Shown: piece after piece, positions 35,666-44,494 of the stretch
Numbering within the stretch: the first letter of the stretch is position 1
Layout of the letters: each line of letters begins with the position of its first letter
DNA from: JAFANK01 sp036741695
GTDB taxonomy: Bacteria; Vulcanimicrobiota; Vulcanimicrobiia; Eremiobacterales; Eremiobacteraceae
Direction of reading: 5' to 3'
Assembly: GCA_036741695.1 (NCBI GenBank)
Contig: DAINRU010000001.1
Span: 62,001-126,000 of the forward strand
DNA: 64,000 bases
The notes under the pieces: generated by a model
Database searches by the model: none
What the model saw: only the letters and a program-made list of their open reading frames with translations
What the model was told of the DNA's origin: nothing
Position numbers and translations under genes: made by a program

Positions 35666-35962
35666 CTAGCGGGTGCGCCGTCCTGCCACCGACTTGTAGC
35701 AATCCGGGCAGTAGACTGGCTTGTCCGGGCGTGGTGAGAACGGTACTTGGGTGGCCTGGCCGCACTGCGAGCAGACGGTGTCGAACATCATGCGCTCTCC
35801 GCCGGCACCGCTACGATCGCGTTTTCGAGCCCGGCGGCACTGGGGGCAGCGGGTGGGCTCGTGCTCGAAGCCCTTCTGCGCATAGAACTCCTGTTCGCCA
35901 GCCGTGAACGCGAACTCGGTACCGCAATCCCGGCAGGTCAAGGAACGATCTTGAAAGGTCAC
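35666..35962 (-). CDS. Zinc-ribbon protein with CxxC pairs
   Basis: 98 residues with four CxxC knuckles: CRDCG and CPQC in the first half (with FTAGEQEFYAQKGFEHEPTRC between), then CSQCG and CPDC. The first half is the widespread probable zinc-ribbon domain (zf-trcl) and the second the CXXC-type regulatory-protein tail. Function unknown; possibly nucleic-acid or protein binding. GTG start at 35962. Confidence 0.82.
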   Translation of the reverse strand: MTFQDRSLTCRDCGTEFAFTAGEQEFYAQKGFEHEPTRCPQCRRARKRDRSGAGGERMMFDTVCSQCGQATQVPFSPRPDKPVYCPDCYKSVAGRRTR

Positions 35963-36133
35963 GTCAGCCCCCAGTTTTCACGTCTTGGAAAAACACGAAA
36001 GCCCCGTGCCCATTGACTTCAGGCACAGCAGACTCACAAGAAATCTAGCACGTTCGTTTTCAAAAAGCAACCGTCGGGCCAGTCCGGTAGCCCCCAAGCG
36101 GTGCCACGCTCGGCCGGCGCGAAAGACCGGGGC

Positions 36134-37828
36134 ATGAAGCATTCCATGTACGCCTCCACGCCCGGCGTGAGAGCCGGCCGGCGATTCGTCCTGCTCGCAC
36201 TCGCTCTCTTGGCCGCCCTCGCCCAAAGAGCGACCGCTGCCCCGCCGACGGAAGGCGTGCAGGCGCCGACCTTCACGCTCGCCAGCTTGAACGCACCGCA
36301 CTGGTCGCTCTCAGGCACCCGCGGCCATGTCGTGGTCGTCAACTTCTTCGCGACCTGGTGCCCGCCGTGTCGCGCCGAGACCCCCGATCTCGTGGCCATC
36401 GAGAAGCGTTATGCGAGCAAGGGCGTGATCTTCGTGGGCGTCGACGATCGCGAGGATGCCGCCCTCGTCTCTACGTTTGTGAAATCCAAAGGCATCCGCT
36501 ACCCGATCGTGCTCGATACCGATGGCGCTGTGAGCCGCGAATATGACGTACGCGCCATCCCCACCACCTACGTGTTGGACCGCGACGGAACGATCCGCTA
36601 CCGCCAAGTCGACGAGCTCGACGCACCATTGCTCTCCGGCGTGCTCGGCGCGGTACTCGCCGGCTCGCCCATCCCCGAGAGCGTGGCGTCGCAGAAGTTC
36701 CACAGCACGGCGAACGGCGCGACCACGCAGATCAGCGCGGACCTGACGTCTGCCCAGTCATCCACGCCGCCCAACGCGCTGGCGCTCGACAGCGCGATCG
36801 CGACCGGCGTCGCTGCCAATAAGCAGCTCGACGACCAGCTCTCAAAGCCTGACGCGGCCTCGATCAACTACTTCGACGTCAACGCGACGCGCGACAAGCT
36901 CGACACAGTCCTCGCCAACGCCTATACAGCCCGGGCGGCGCTGCCCGGTTCGAAGACGGCGACGGCGGATCAGACTGAAGCTGCGCTCTTACGCGGCCAG
37001 GTGTTCATGGACCAAGAGCAGTTCGCCCAAGCGGCCGAACAATACGATGTGGCGATGAAGCTTACTCCCACCGACACCCGCGGCTATGACGGCGCCTACA
37101 TGGCCGCGTACGAACAAAAAAATTACGCCACGGCTGCGCAGATCGCCGATGCAGAGGCCAAGCTCGCTCCCGACGATCCGGAGAGCTGGCTCACCGTCGC
37201 CTCGGCGCGCAACGCGCTCAAGGACTACCCCGCCGCGCTTGACGCCGAACGCAAGGCGCTCGCGATCGCCGGCCCGGCGTACGCGAAAGATCCGACCGCT
37301 AAGGCAGCGGCCTACGAGCTCGGCCGCGTCTGGCTGAAGATGGCGCGGACGCAATTGCTCGCAGGCAATCCGGCTGCGGCGCGTCCGCTGCTCGTGCAGT
37401 CGCAAGCGGCGGCGCCCGGCACGATCGTACAGCAGCAAGCGAACGAGCAATACGTCGCGCTCGAACCGGCGCACATCGCCATCGAGCAGACGGCCGTCAC
37501 CCAAGCTCAGGGCGCGTCGGCGCAGCCTGCCAAGGTCTTTGTCATCGTGCGCAATCCGTCGTCCGCGAACCGCACGATCAACTTGACCGCCTCGGGCCTG
37601 CCGCCGAAGTGGCTGCTCTCATTCTGCTACAGCACGGTGTGCAACCCGTATAAGGTGTCGTTTGCCCTGCCCGCGGGGGGCAGCAAGCGTATCGAGCTGC
37701 TGGTCGCGCCGCTAGCACAGACGGGCGGCCCATGGTCGATGAGCGTAAACGCTTCCGGCCAGGCGACGGCCCAGGTGCACGTCGACGCAAAAACCGCCAA
37801 AGCGGCGATCACCGTCAGCGCCTCGTAG
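36134..37828 (+). CDS. Exported thioredoxin-fold protein with TPR region
   Basis: 564 residues: signal peptide (RRFVLLALALLAALAQRATA), then a TlpA/AhpC-like thioredoxin domain (about 40-190) with FFATWCPPCRAETPDL, redox pair Cys76 and Cys79, and cis-proline region AIPTTYVLDRDG. Residues about 240-430 look like tetratricopeptide helices (AEQYDVAMKLTPTDTRGYDGAYMAAYEQKNYATAAQIADAEAKL). A C-terminal beta domain follows. It may reduce or resupply disulfides outside the membrane while docking partners through the repeats. The fusion is uncommon. ATG 36146 is an alternative start. A palindromic terminator follows. Confidence 0.8.
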   Translation: MKHSMYASTPGVRAGRRFVLLALALLAALAQRATAAPPTEGVQAPTFTLASLNAPHWSLSGTRGHVVVVNFFATWCPPCRAETPDLVAIEKRYASKGVIFVGVDDREDAALVSTFVKSKGIRYPIVLDTDGAVSREYDVRAIPTTYVLDRDGTIRYRQVDELDAPLLSGVLGAVLAGSPIPESVASQKFHSTANGATTQISADLTSAQSSTPPNALALDSAIATGVAANKQLDDQLSKPDAASINYFDVNATRDKLDTVLANAYTARAALPGSKTATADQTEAALLRGQVFMDQEQFAQAAEQYDVAMKLTPTDTRGYDGAYMAAYEQKNYATAAQIADAEAKLAPDDPESWLTVASARNALKDYPAALDAERKALAIAGPAYAKDPTAKAAAYELGRVWLKMARTQLLAGNPAAARPLLVQSQAAAPGTIVQQQANEQYVALEPAHIAIEQTAVTQAQGASAQPAKVFVIVRNPSSANRTINLTASGLPPKWLLSFCYSTVCNPYKVSFALPAGGSKRIELLVAPLAQTGGPWSMSVNASGQATAQVHVDAKTAKAAITVSAS

Positions 37829-37865
37829 GCGCGGTCAGCCGATCCGAAGAGCCCGATGAAATCAG

Positions 37866-37885
37866 GGGCGCACACGTGTGCGCCC
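37866..37885. terminator. Perfect 20-bp palindrome between the thioredoxin-TPR gene and mraZ
   Basis: GGGCGCACAC followed directly by its reverse complement, then CTTCATTTTA. It can fold as a hairpin only with a few central bases unpaired. Position suggests a terminator for the upstream gene; a protein-binding palindrome is the alternative. Confidence 0.6.
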
Positions 37886-37895
37886 TTCATTTTAC

Positions 37896-37924
37896 TTGCA
37901 AAGATACCGATGGTTCGGTATAGT
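37896..37924 (+). promoter_or_regulatory. Promoter of the dcw cluster
   Basis: TTGCAA (37896-37901), a 17-nt spacer, TATAGT (37919-37924). The -10 box overlaps the first GTGG repeat of the MraZ operator. The leader to ATG 37964 would be about 33 nt. Confidence 0.78.
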
Positions 37925-37957
37925 GGGGCAAAGTGGTTCTCAGTGGGGTAGAGTGGC
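37923..37957 (+). promoter_or_regulatory. MraZ operator: four GTGG repeats at 10-bp spacing
   Basis: GTGG occurs at 37923, 37933, 37943 and 37953, each followed by two variable bases and a four-base spacer. MraZ binds directly repeated TGGGN-type boxes of 10-bp period upstream of mraZ, so these four sites fit autorepression of the cluster. Confidence 0.8.
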
Positions 37958-37963
37958 TGAGGC

Positions 37964-38404
37964 ATGTCGGCGTTTCCCAAATTTACGGGACAGTACGAAC
38001 ATTCCCTAGACGACAAGGGTCGGCTCACCATTCCCGCCCGCTTCCGAGCTCGGCTGGGTGATCACTTCGTTCTCACCATCGCGCCCCCGGAACCATGCCT
38101 AGCCATGTATCCCGAAGCGACCTGGTCGGAGTTCTGCTCCAAGCTTGAGGCGGCCCAACGCAAAGACGCCCGCTACCGGTCCATCGTGCGCCATCTCTTC
38201 GCCCACACCGAGGAGATATCGCTCGATTCGCAGGGCCGGCTTTTGCTGCCCGCCACGCTGCGCGAGATGGCCGGCATCAAGCGGGATGCGGTGCTCGTCG
38301 GCACGCTGACGCGGGTTGAGATCTGGCCGGCCGAGGGCTGGCGCGACGTCAACGCTCCGCCCGACGATATGGGCGACTTCATGACCGAGCTTGGACTCTA
38401 TTAG
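37964..38404 (+). CDS. mraZ: Transcriptional regulator MraZ
   Basis: 146 residues with two SpoVT/AbrB-like swapped-hairpin halves: GQYEHSLDDKGRLTIPARFR and TEEISLDSQGRLLLPATLRE. Each half holds the DxxGR motif used for DNA binding. MraZ forms rings and represses its own operon. First gene of the dcw cluster, with four predicted operator repeats directly upstream. The rsmH start lies inside its last codons. Confidence 0.95.
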   Translation: MSAFPKFTGQYEHSLDDKGRLTIPARFRARLGDHFVLTIAPPEPCLAMYPEATWSEFCSKLEAAQRKDARYRSIVRHLFAHTEEISLDSQGRLLLPATLREMAGIKRDAVLVGTLTRVEIWPAEGWRDVNAPPDDMGDFMTELGLY

Positions 38405-39314
38405 CCATGAGCCGGTCATGGTACAGGAGTGCGTGAGTTTGCTGCAAGCGGCAGGCACGGGCGCAAGTCCTCAGGTGTTCGTCGACGCGACGTACGGCGC
38501 GGGCGGACACAGCGCAGCATTGCTCGACGCGTCTGCGCGCAACACGGTGATCGCCCTTGACGCAGACCCAGCTGCCGTCGATCGGGCTCGCGTCCAGGCC
38601 CGCAAGTATCCCGGCCGTCTCATCCCTCGCCACGCCAACTTCGCGCAGCTGGGCGATGTCCTCGACGCGAGCGGTCACGCACGAGTCGACGGCATCCTCT
38701 ACGATCTGGGCATCTCGTCGCTGCAGCTCGCCGATAGCACTCGCGGTTTTTCGTTTGCCGGCGACGAGCCGCTCGACATGCGTCTTGACCCAAGCTCCGA
38801 CGAGCCCAGCGCGTCTGACCTGCTCCGCACGCTGCCACAGGCGGAGCTGGAGAAGCTGCTGCGCGAGTACGGCGACGAACGCCACGCCCGCTCGATCGCA
38901 CGCGCCATCGTCAAACGGCGGCCACGCGTGCGTAGCTGGCGGACGGGCGATCTCGTCGCCGCGGTGCTCAGCGCTCAAGGATCGCGCAAGCACCAGCGCA
39001 TCCATCCGGCGACGCGCACGTTCCAAGCGCTACGCATCGCGGTGAATCACGACCTGCGCAATCTGGAGCGCAGCCTCGACAGCGCGGTGCGGCGGCTGCG
39101 CCCGGGCGGCCGCGTCGTCGTCATCAGTTTTCAGTCCGCCGAGGACCGCGTCGTCAAGCATCGCTTCAAGGCGTTCCAGCAGACGGGTCTCGGCTCTGTC
39201 GTCACGCGCAAGCCGTTGCGCCCGAGCCCAGCAGAAGTCGCGACGAACGTGCGCGCGCGCAGCGCAAAGCTGCGCGCCATCCAGCGCACGGATGCATCAG
39301 GGAGGGAGAGCTAA
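38391..39314 (+). CDS. rsmH: 16S rRNA (cytosine(1402)-N(4))-methyltransferase
   Basis: 307 residues. SHEPVMVQECVSLLQ, VDATYGAGGHSAALL (SAM site), DGILYDLGISSLQLAD and DMRLDP are family hallmarks; the C-terminal part has RTFQALRIAVNHDL. It methylates C1402 of 16S rRNA. TTG 38391 is the likely start, since homology begins at once; this overlaps mraZ by 14 nt. Confidence 0.94.
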   Translation: MDSISHEPVMVQECVSLLQAAGTGASPQVFVDATYGAGGHSAALLDASARNTVIALDADPAAVDRARVQARKYPGRLIPRHANFAQLGDVLDASGHARVDGILYDLGISSLQLADSTRGFSFAGDEPLDMRLDPSSDEPSASDLLRTLPQAELEKLLREYGDERHARSIARAIVKRRPRVRSWRTGDLVAAVLSAQGSRKHQRIHPATRTFQALRIAVNHDLRNLERSLDSAVRRLRPGGRVVVISFQSAEDRVVKHRFKAFQQTGLGSVVTRKPLRPSPAEVATNVRARSAKLRAIQRTDASGRES

Positions 39315-39317
39315 GCC

Positions 39318-39752
39318 ATGGGAGCGGCTGCCTACGCCTACAAACCGCAACTCGGGTCGCCCAGCGATCCGCATGAGACCGATTCGCGGCGCAAACGCCG
39401 CCGCCGCGTGAAGATCGCAGGCTCTGCGCGCCGGCTCATCTACTGCGTCATCCCGCTCGTCCTCCTACTGCTCTACGTGGGATTGATGGCCGGTTTGACC
39501 GCGCAGACCTACCGCCTCGCCGCCGATCAGCGCGTGCACGCGACCCTGCTCGAGCGCAACAACGCGCTGCGCAGCCGCGTCGCCGAGCTTGAATCGGTCG
39601 ACCGCTTGGAGCAGGTCGCGCGCCAGCTGCACATGACCGAGCCGAACAAAGTCGCATTCATCAACACCAGTGCACCGGCGCAACCGACGCCGCACGCATT
39701 CGCCCTCTTCGCCCGCATCGTCGCGGTGACGCGCTTGTTCGGTGTCCGGTAA
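39318..39752 (+). CDS. ftsL: FtsL-like cell division protein
   Basis: 144 residues: a basic cytoplasmic segment (RRKRRRRVK), one membrane helix (IPLVLLLLYVGLMAGLTAQ) and a short coiled coil (LLERNNALRSRVAELESVDRLEQVARQLHMTEP). This topology and the place between rsmH and ftsI define FtsL, whose sequence is poorly conserved. It bridges FtsB/FtsQ-type partners and the FtsW-FtsI synthase. It overlaps ftsI by 11 nt. Confidence 0.82.
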   Translation: MGAAAYAYKPQLGSPSDPHETDSRRKRRRRVKIAGSARRLIYCVIPLVLLLLYVGLMAGLTAQTYRLAADQRVHATLLERNNALRSRVAELESVDRLEQVARQLHMTEPNKVAFINTSAPAQPTPHAFALFARIVAVTRLFGVR

Positions 39753-41625
39753 GCGAGGCGCGGCGGAGCGGCGATCCGGCGACCGCAGCGCGACGATAAA
39801 ACAGCAAGAGCGCTCGCGTCTCAGCGTCCGCGCGCTCACCATCTTCTGGGCGTTCTTCGCGCTGTGCGCGCTTTTGGCGGCCCGTCTCTACATCGTCCAG
39901 ATCCGTGACGGAGCCAGTCTCGCCGCCAACGCGAGCGAAGAGCAGCAGGCCACCTTCGAGCTGAATCCCACCCGCGGCGACATCGTCGACCGCTACGGCA
40001 TCGTCTTCGCCACCACGCTGCCATCGTATGACGTGTTCGTGCAGCCACCGGCGCTCAAGGGCCTCCCGCGCCGCGCCGTCGAGGCAGAGGCGGCGCGCCT
40101 CGCACCCGTGCTGCATCTCACCCTCGCGCAGCTCGAACGAGCGGTCGACAGCAATGCGCCCTTCATCTACTTAGCACGCAATCAGCCCAAGGCGGTGGCC
40201 AAACAGGTGATGGCCTTGGATCCGGTCGGCGTGGGTGCAGAGGAAGAGCCCATGGGCTTGCGGGTCGCCCCGCAATCGAGCGTCGGATCGACGGTTATCG
40301 GGTTCACCGGTGTTGATGATCAGGGGCTTGCCGGCATCGAGTACCAGTACAACGACGTGCTTGCCGGCCGCCCGGGCAGCGTCACCGAAGAGACCGATGC
40401 GGCGGGTCGGCCCATCCCCTTCGGGCGCAAGGTCGTGCGGCCCGCCCACGTCGGCGCGACCGTCGTGCTCACGATCGACCGCACGCTGCAGTACGCCGCC
40501 GATGAGATCTTGAGCAGCTGCGTGCAGCGCTATCACGCGCGCGACGGATCGATCGTCGTCATGCGTGCGCGCACGGGCGAGATCCTGGCGCTGTCCAACT
40601 ACCCCGACTTCGACCCCAATCATTTCGCCACGTCACCGGCGGCCGCGTGGAAGAACCAAGCGGTCACCGATCCCTACGAGCCCGGTTCGACCTTCAAGCT
40701 GATCACCGCCACCGCGGCGCTCGATTCGGGCCGGGTGTCGCTTGGCGACACGTTCGCGGCTGTCGACGAGCTGCGGGTCGGCGGCCGCGTTATCCACAAC
40801 GCCGACGATGGACTCATGGCGTCGGGCCACGCGCGTGAGACGCTCGACGACATCATCACCTATTCGCACAACGTCGGCGCCGCTCAGGTGGCGATCCGCG
40901 TCGGCAGCCAGACGATGTACGAATATATCCGCCGTTTCGGCTTCGACGCACCGACAGGGGTGGACGTGCCTGGCGAGAGTCCGGGCATCGTCGGCACGCC
41001 CGACGACTGGTGGGGATCGCGTCTGGCGACGATTGGCTTCGGCCAGGGCGTCTCGGTCACGCCGCTGGCGCTGGCCCGCGCCTACGCAGCCATCGCCAAC
41101 GGCGGCATGCTCATGCGTCCGCTCATCGTCCGGTCGCTGCTCGCACCGGATGGCACCATCATCCGCCAATTCCCGCCCGAGCCCGTGCGCCGCGTCATGA
41201 CGCCGCAGACCGCAGCGGAACTCTTGAGCATGCTGCGCGACGTCGTGCGGCGCGGCACAGCCAAGGGCGTGGTCATACCAGGCTACGCGCTGGCCGGCAA
41301 GACGGGGACGGCGCAGATGGTGATCGGCGGCACCTACGTCACCGGAGCATACACCTCGTCGTTCGTCGGCATCGTGCCGGCGGACAAACCGGAATACGTC
41401 ATCCTGGTGAAGATCGACCGTCCGCAGGGCGTCTACTACGGCAGCATCGTCGCCGCGCCGGCCTTCCGCGAGCTCGCCCGCAGGGTGCTGTGGCGCGAGG
41501 GCGTGCTGCCGCAACGCAGCGCGACGGTAGCGGATCCGCTGCAGAGCGCACCTGGCGGCACCGCAGCGACACATGCGGGCACGGCGGCGGGAGACATAGG
41601 CGGCACGACGAGAAAACGGCTGTGA
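39742..41625 (+). CDS. ftsI: Penicillin-binding protein, septal transpeptidase FtsI
   Basis: 627 residues, class B PBP. One N-terminal membrane helix (TIFWAFFALCALLAARLYIVQI) is followed by the pedestal domain (NPTRGDIVDRYG). The transpeptidase motifs are SxxK at PGSTFKL (Ser316), SxN at YSHN (Ser375-Asn377) and KTG at GKTGTA (520-522). It crosslinks septal peptidoglycan with FtsW. GTG 39742 overlaps ftsL; the stop overlaps the murE ATG (TGATG). Confidence 0.94.
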   Translation: MSGKRGAAERRSGDRSATIKQQERSRLSVRALTIFWAFFALCALLAARLYIVQIRDGASLAANASEEQQATFELNPTRGDIVDRYGIVFATTLPSYDVFVQPPALKGLPRRAVEAEAARLAPVLHLTLAQLERAVDSNAPFIYLARNQPKAVAKQVMALDPVGVGAEEEPMGLRVAPQSSVGSTVIGFTGVDDQGLAGIEYQYNDVLAGRPGSVTEETDAAGRPIPFGRKVVRPAHVGATVVLTIDRTLQYAADEILSSCVQRYHARDGSIVVMRARTGEILALSNYPDFDPNHFATSPAAAWKNQAVTDPYEPGSTFKLITATAALDSGRVSLGDTFAAVDELRVGGRVIHNADDGLMASGHARETLDDIITYSHNVGAAQVAIRVGSQTMYEYIRRFGFDAPTGVDVPGESPGIVGTPDDWWGSRLATIGFGQGVSVTPLALARAYAAIANGGMLMRPLIVRSLLAPDGTIIRQFPPEPVRRVMTPQTAAELLSMLRDVVRRGTAKGVVIPGYALAGKTGTAQMVIGGTYVTGAYTSSFVGIVPADKPEYVILVKIDRPQGVYYGSIVAAPAFRELARRVLWREGVLPQRSATVADPLQSAPGGTAATHAGTAAGDIGGTTRKRL

Positions 41626-43109
41626 TGGCCCCCGTCGTTGCCGAGCCGCTCGAGCGGCTCTTCGCGGGTTTGCCGGCCCAGATCCGCGGCAACCCGCAAA
41701 CCCCCATCTCTTCGATCGTCGCGGATTCGCGTCAGGTGCGGCCCGGTGCGCTCTTCTTCTGTCTGCGTGGCGCCCGCGCCGACGGACATGATTTCGCCGC
41801 CGCCGCCATCGCCGCAGGCGCGGCCGCCATCGTCGCCGAGCGCGAGATCGCAACAGGAGCGGACGTGGCGGTCGCGGTCGTCTCCGATCCGCTGGCCGCG
41901 CTCTCGAAAGTCGCAGCGCGTTTTTTCGGCGATCCGAGCCAGCACATGCGCGTCGTCGGCGTCACAGGCACGAACGGCAAGACGACGACGACGTATTTCC
42001 TGGAGGCCATCGCCCGTGTAGCGGGTGACCAGTTCGGCGTGATCGGCACGCTTGGCGCGCGCCTTGGCGAACAGGCCACGGAGCAGCTCGCGAACACGAC
42101 GCCGCTCGCGCACGACGTGCAGCGCATCCTGGCCGGGTTTCGCGATGCCGGGGCGCTCGGCGCAGTCCTCGAGGTCTCAAGCCACGCGCTTGCCTTGCAT
42201 CGCGTCGATGACGTCGCCTTCGACGTCGCCGTGCTGACGAACCTGACGCAGGATCATCTCGACTTCCACGCGACCTTCGACGACTATCGCGCGGCCAAGC
42301 GCAAGCTCTTCGCCGCTGCGGCGGGCAAAGGCGGCCGCCCGCCCGTGGCCGTGCTCAACGCCGATGACGCTGAAGGCCAGGCGCTTGCCGGCCTCCTCGA
42401 GCGCAGGCTCACCTATGGGATCGAGAACACGAGCGCGTTGCTCAATGCGACCGATGTGACGATGGAAGCGACGGGCTCGCGCTTTGCCGTGCGCTCGCTC
42501 TGCCCTGCGCCGTTTTCGATTCGCTTGGCCGGAGCGTTCAACGTGGCCAATGCCATGGCGGCTCTGGGCGCCGCGTGCGCGCTCGATTATCCCGTGGAAG
42601 CGATGGCAGAGGGTCTGGCATCCGTGACCCGCGTGCCTGGGCGCATGATCTCCATCCCGGCGGGTGAGATCGGCGTCTACGTCGACTATGCGCACACGCC
42701 GGATGGGATGGAGCAGATCCTCCAGGCGACGCGTGCGCTCACCCGCGGCCGGCTGTTCTGCGTGTTCGGCTGTGGTGGCGATCGCGACGCCTCGAAGCGG
42801 CCGCGCATGGGGAGCATCGCGCAACGCTTGGCCGACCACGTCATCCTCACGACCGACAATCCGCGCCATGAAGACCCGCAGGCGATCGTCGCCGGGATCT
42901 TGTCGGGCATGGACACACGCATTGGGCCTATCGAGACGATCGCCGATCGCGAAGCGGCCATCGCCCGCGCTATCGAGTTGGCGAAAGCGGGTGATGCCGT
43001 GCTCATCGCCGGCAAGGGTCACGAGGACTACCAGATCTTCGGCGACGAGCGGCGTCCGTTCTCCGACGAGCGCGCAGCGCGTGCTGCGATCGAACGGGTC
43101 GCGCGATGA
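41625..43109 (+). CDS. murE: UDP-MurNAc-tripeptide synthetase
   Basis: 494 residues. ATP site GVTGTNGKTTTTYFLEAI, substrate loop LEVSSHALALHRVDDVAFDVAVLTNLTQDHLDFH, and C-terminal DYAHTPDGMEQIL. The specificity motif for the third amino acid reads DNPRHEDP. MurE enzymes with DNPR are diaminopimelate-specific, so meso-DAP is the likely residue 3. ATG 41625 is coupled to the ftsI stop; the long upstream extension of the frame is not coding. Confidence 0.95.
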   Translation: MAPVVAEPLERLFAGLPAQIRGNPQTPISSIVADSRQVRPGALFFCLRGARADGHDFAAAAIAAGAAAIVAEREIATGADVAVAVVSDPLAALSKVAARFFGDPSQHMRVVGVTGTNGKTTTTYFLEAIARVAGDQFGVIGTLGARLGEQATEQLANTTPLAHDVQRILAGFRDAGALGAVLEVSSHALALHRVDDVAFDVAVLTNLTQDHLDFHATFDDYRAAKRKLFAAAAGKGGRPPVAVLNADDAEGQALAGLLERRLTYGIENTSALLNATDVTMEATGSRFAVRSLCPAPFSIRLAGAFNVANAMAALGAACALDYPVEAMAEGLASVTRVPGRMISIPAGEIGVYVDYAHTPDGMEQILQATRALTRGRLFCVFGCGGDRDASKRPRMGSIAQRLADHVILTTDNPRHEDPQAIVAGILSGMDTRIGPIETIADREAAIARAIELAKAGDAVLIAGKGHEDYQIFGDERRPFSDERAARAAIERVAR

Positions 43110-44494
43110 CGCTCTCCTTCGAGCGATTCCTCGCAGTGAGCCGGGGGCGGTTCGTCGCCGACGCGACGTCGCTCTCCGCCGAATTCCGGCCGAGCACGGA
43201 TTCACGCAGCATCGAACGGGGTGAGACGTTCATCTGCCTCCATGGGCCGCATTTCGACGGGCATGACTTCATCGCGACGGCACTCGCGCGCGGCGCAAGC
43301 GCGGTCGTCGTGGACGACGATGCCAAGGTGCCACGCGGCGTCGCGGCGCCCATCGTGCGCGTCGCCGATACGAAGATCGCCTACCTCGCCGGCGCAGCTG
43401 AAGCGCGCGCCGGTTTTTCAGGGCAGGTCGTCGCCATAACCGGCAGCACCGGCAAGACGACGACCAAGGAGTTCGCGCTGCAACTCATCGGTTCGCGACG
43501 TCGGGTCATCGGCACGCCGCACAACGAGAACAACGAGCTCGGCGTCGCCAAACTCTGCTACCGGCTCGGGCCGGACGTCGGCGTCGCCGTGGTGGAGTTC
43601 GGTGCTCGCCATCCGGGCGAGATCGAGCAGCTCGTGGCGCTGGCCGCGCCGGGCATCGGCATCCTGACCAACGTCGGTGAGGCACATCTCGAGTTCTTCC
43701 GCGATCAGGCCGAGCTCGCGCACACGAAGTTCGCCCTCTTCTCGCGGGGAGCGCATCCTGTCTGCAACGCGTCCGATGTCTGGTCGCGCATGCTCGCGAC
43801 GCAAGCGCAGCTCGATGGTTCGACCTTGTGGGTGCGTCTGGTCGGCGACCCGCTCATGTCGGGCATCATGCTCGAAGCGGGTACGCCGCGCGACGACGCG
43901 GTCGCCGTCACCTTCGGCGCCTCGCATGCTTTTGCACGCTGGCGGCTGCCCGGCGAGCACAACCTGCGCGATGCGCTGCTAGCCGCCGGCGCCGCCATCT
44001 TGGCCGGTCTGACGTTTGAAGAAGCGCTTGCCGGTTTCGGCGAGCTGCGCTTACCGCCCGGACGATTCGAATCGCATCTCACCCCAAGCGGTGCGACGAT
44101 CGTCTACGATGCCTACAACGCGAGCCCAACCTCCATGCTCTACGCGCTGCGCACGTTTGCCGCGTTGCCCGCCACGCGGCACATCGCCGTGCTCGGCAGC
44201 ATGGCCGAACTCGGCGCCGACGCGCCGGCGCACCACATCGCCATCGGCGCGGCCGCCGCCACGCTTCGACTCGACGAGCTGCATTGCGGCGGCGCTTTTG
44301 CAAGCGACCTGGCTGCGGGTGCACGGGGCGCCGGCATGGCGACGGTCTCGGTGTTCGTGAGCAACGCGGAGATCGGCGAGCGTTTGCGCGGAGCGCTGCA
44401 CGCGGGCGACAGCGTTCTTCTCAAAGGATCGCGCGTGCAGAAGATGGAGGAGATCTTACGTGGGCTTTTAGCCCCCGGGATCCTCGCGTCGTGA
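43106..44494 (+). CDS. murF: UDP-MurNAc-pentapeptide synthetase (D-Ala-D-Ala adding)
   Basis: 462 residues: N-terminal UDP-binding domain (STDSRSIERGETFICLHGPHFDGHDF), ATP loop AITGSTGKTTTKEF, HNENNELGVAKLCYRL and C-terminal YDAYNASPTSM. It attaches D-alanyl-D-alanine to the UDP-MurNAc-tripeptide. Overlaps murE by 4 nt and the next gene by 4 nt. Confidence 0.94.
   Translation: MTLSFERFLAVSRGRFVADATSLSAEFRPSTDSRSIERGETFICLHGPHFDGHDFIATALARGASAVVVDDDAKVPRGVAAPIVRVADTKIAYLAGAAEARAGFSGQVVAITGSTGKTTTKEFALQLIGSRRRVIGTPHNENNELGVAKLCYRLGPDVGVAVVEFGARHPGEIEQLVALAAPGIGILTNVGEAHLEFFRDQAELAHTKFALFSRGAHPVCNASDVWSRMLATQAQLDGSTLWVRLVGDPLMSGIMLEAGTPRDDAVAVTFGASHAFARWRLPGEHNLRDALLAAGAAILAGLTFEEALAGFGELRLPPGRFESHLTPSGATIVYDAYNASPTSMLYALRTFAALPATRHIAVLGSMAELGADAPAHHIAIGAAAATLRLDELHCGGAFASDLAAGARGAGMATVSVFVSNAEIGERLRGALHAGDSVLLKGSRVQKMEEILRGLLAPGILAS

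Noticed and set aside
37923..37957. GTGG repeats as a CRISPR or microsatellite
   Set aside because: The units are too short and lie exactly between the -10 box and mraZ. MraZ boxes explain them fully.
41010..41624. murE starting at 41010
   Set aside because: The extension overlaps ftsI out of frame and has no homology. ATG 41625 overlaps the ftsI stop as a coupled start.
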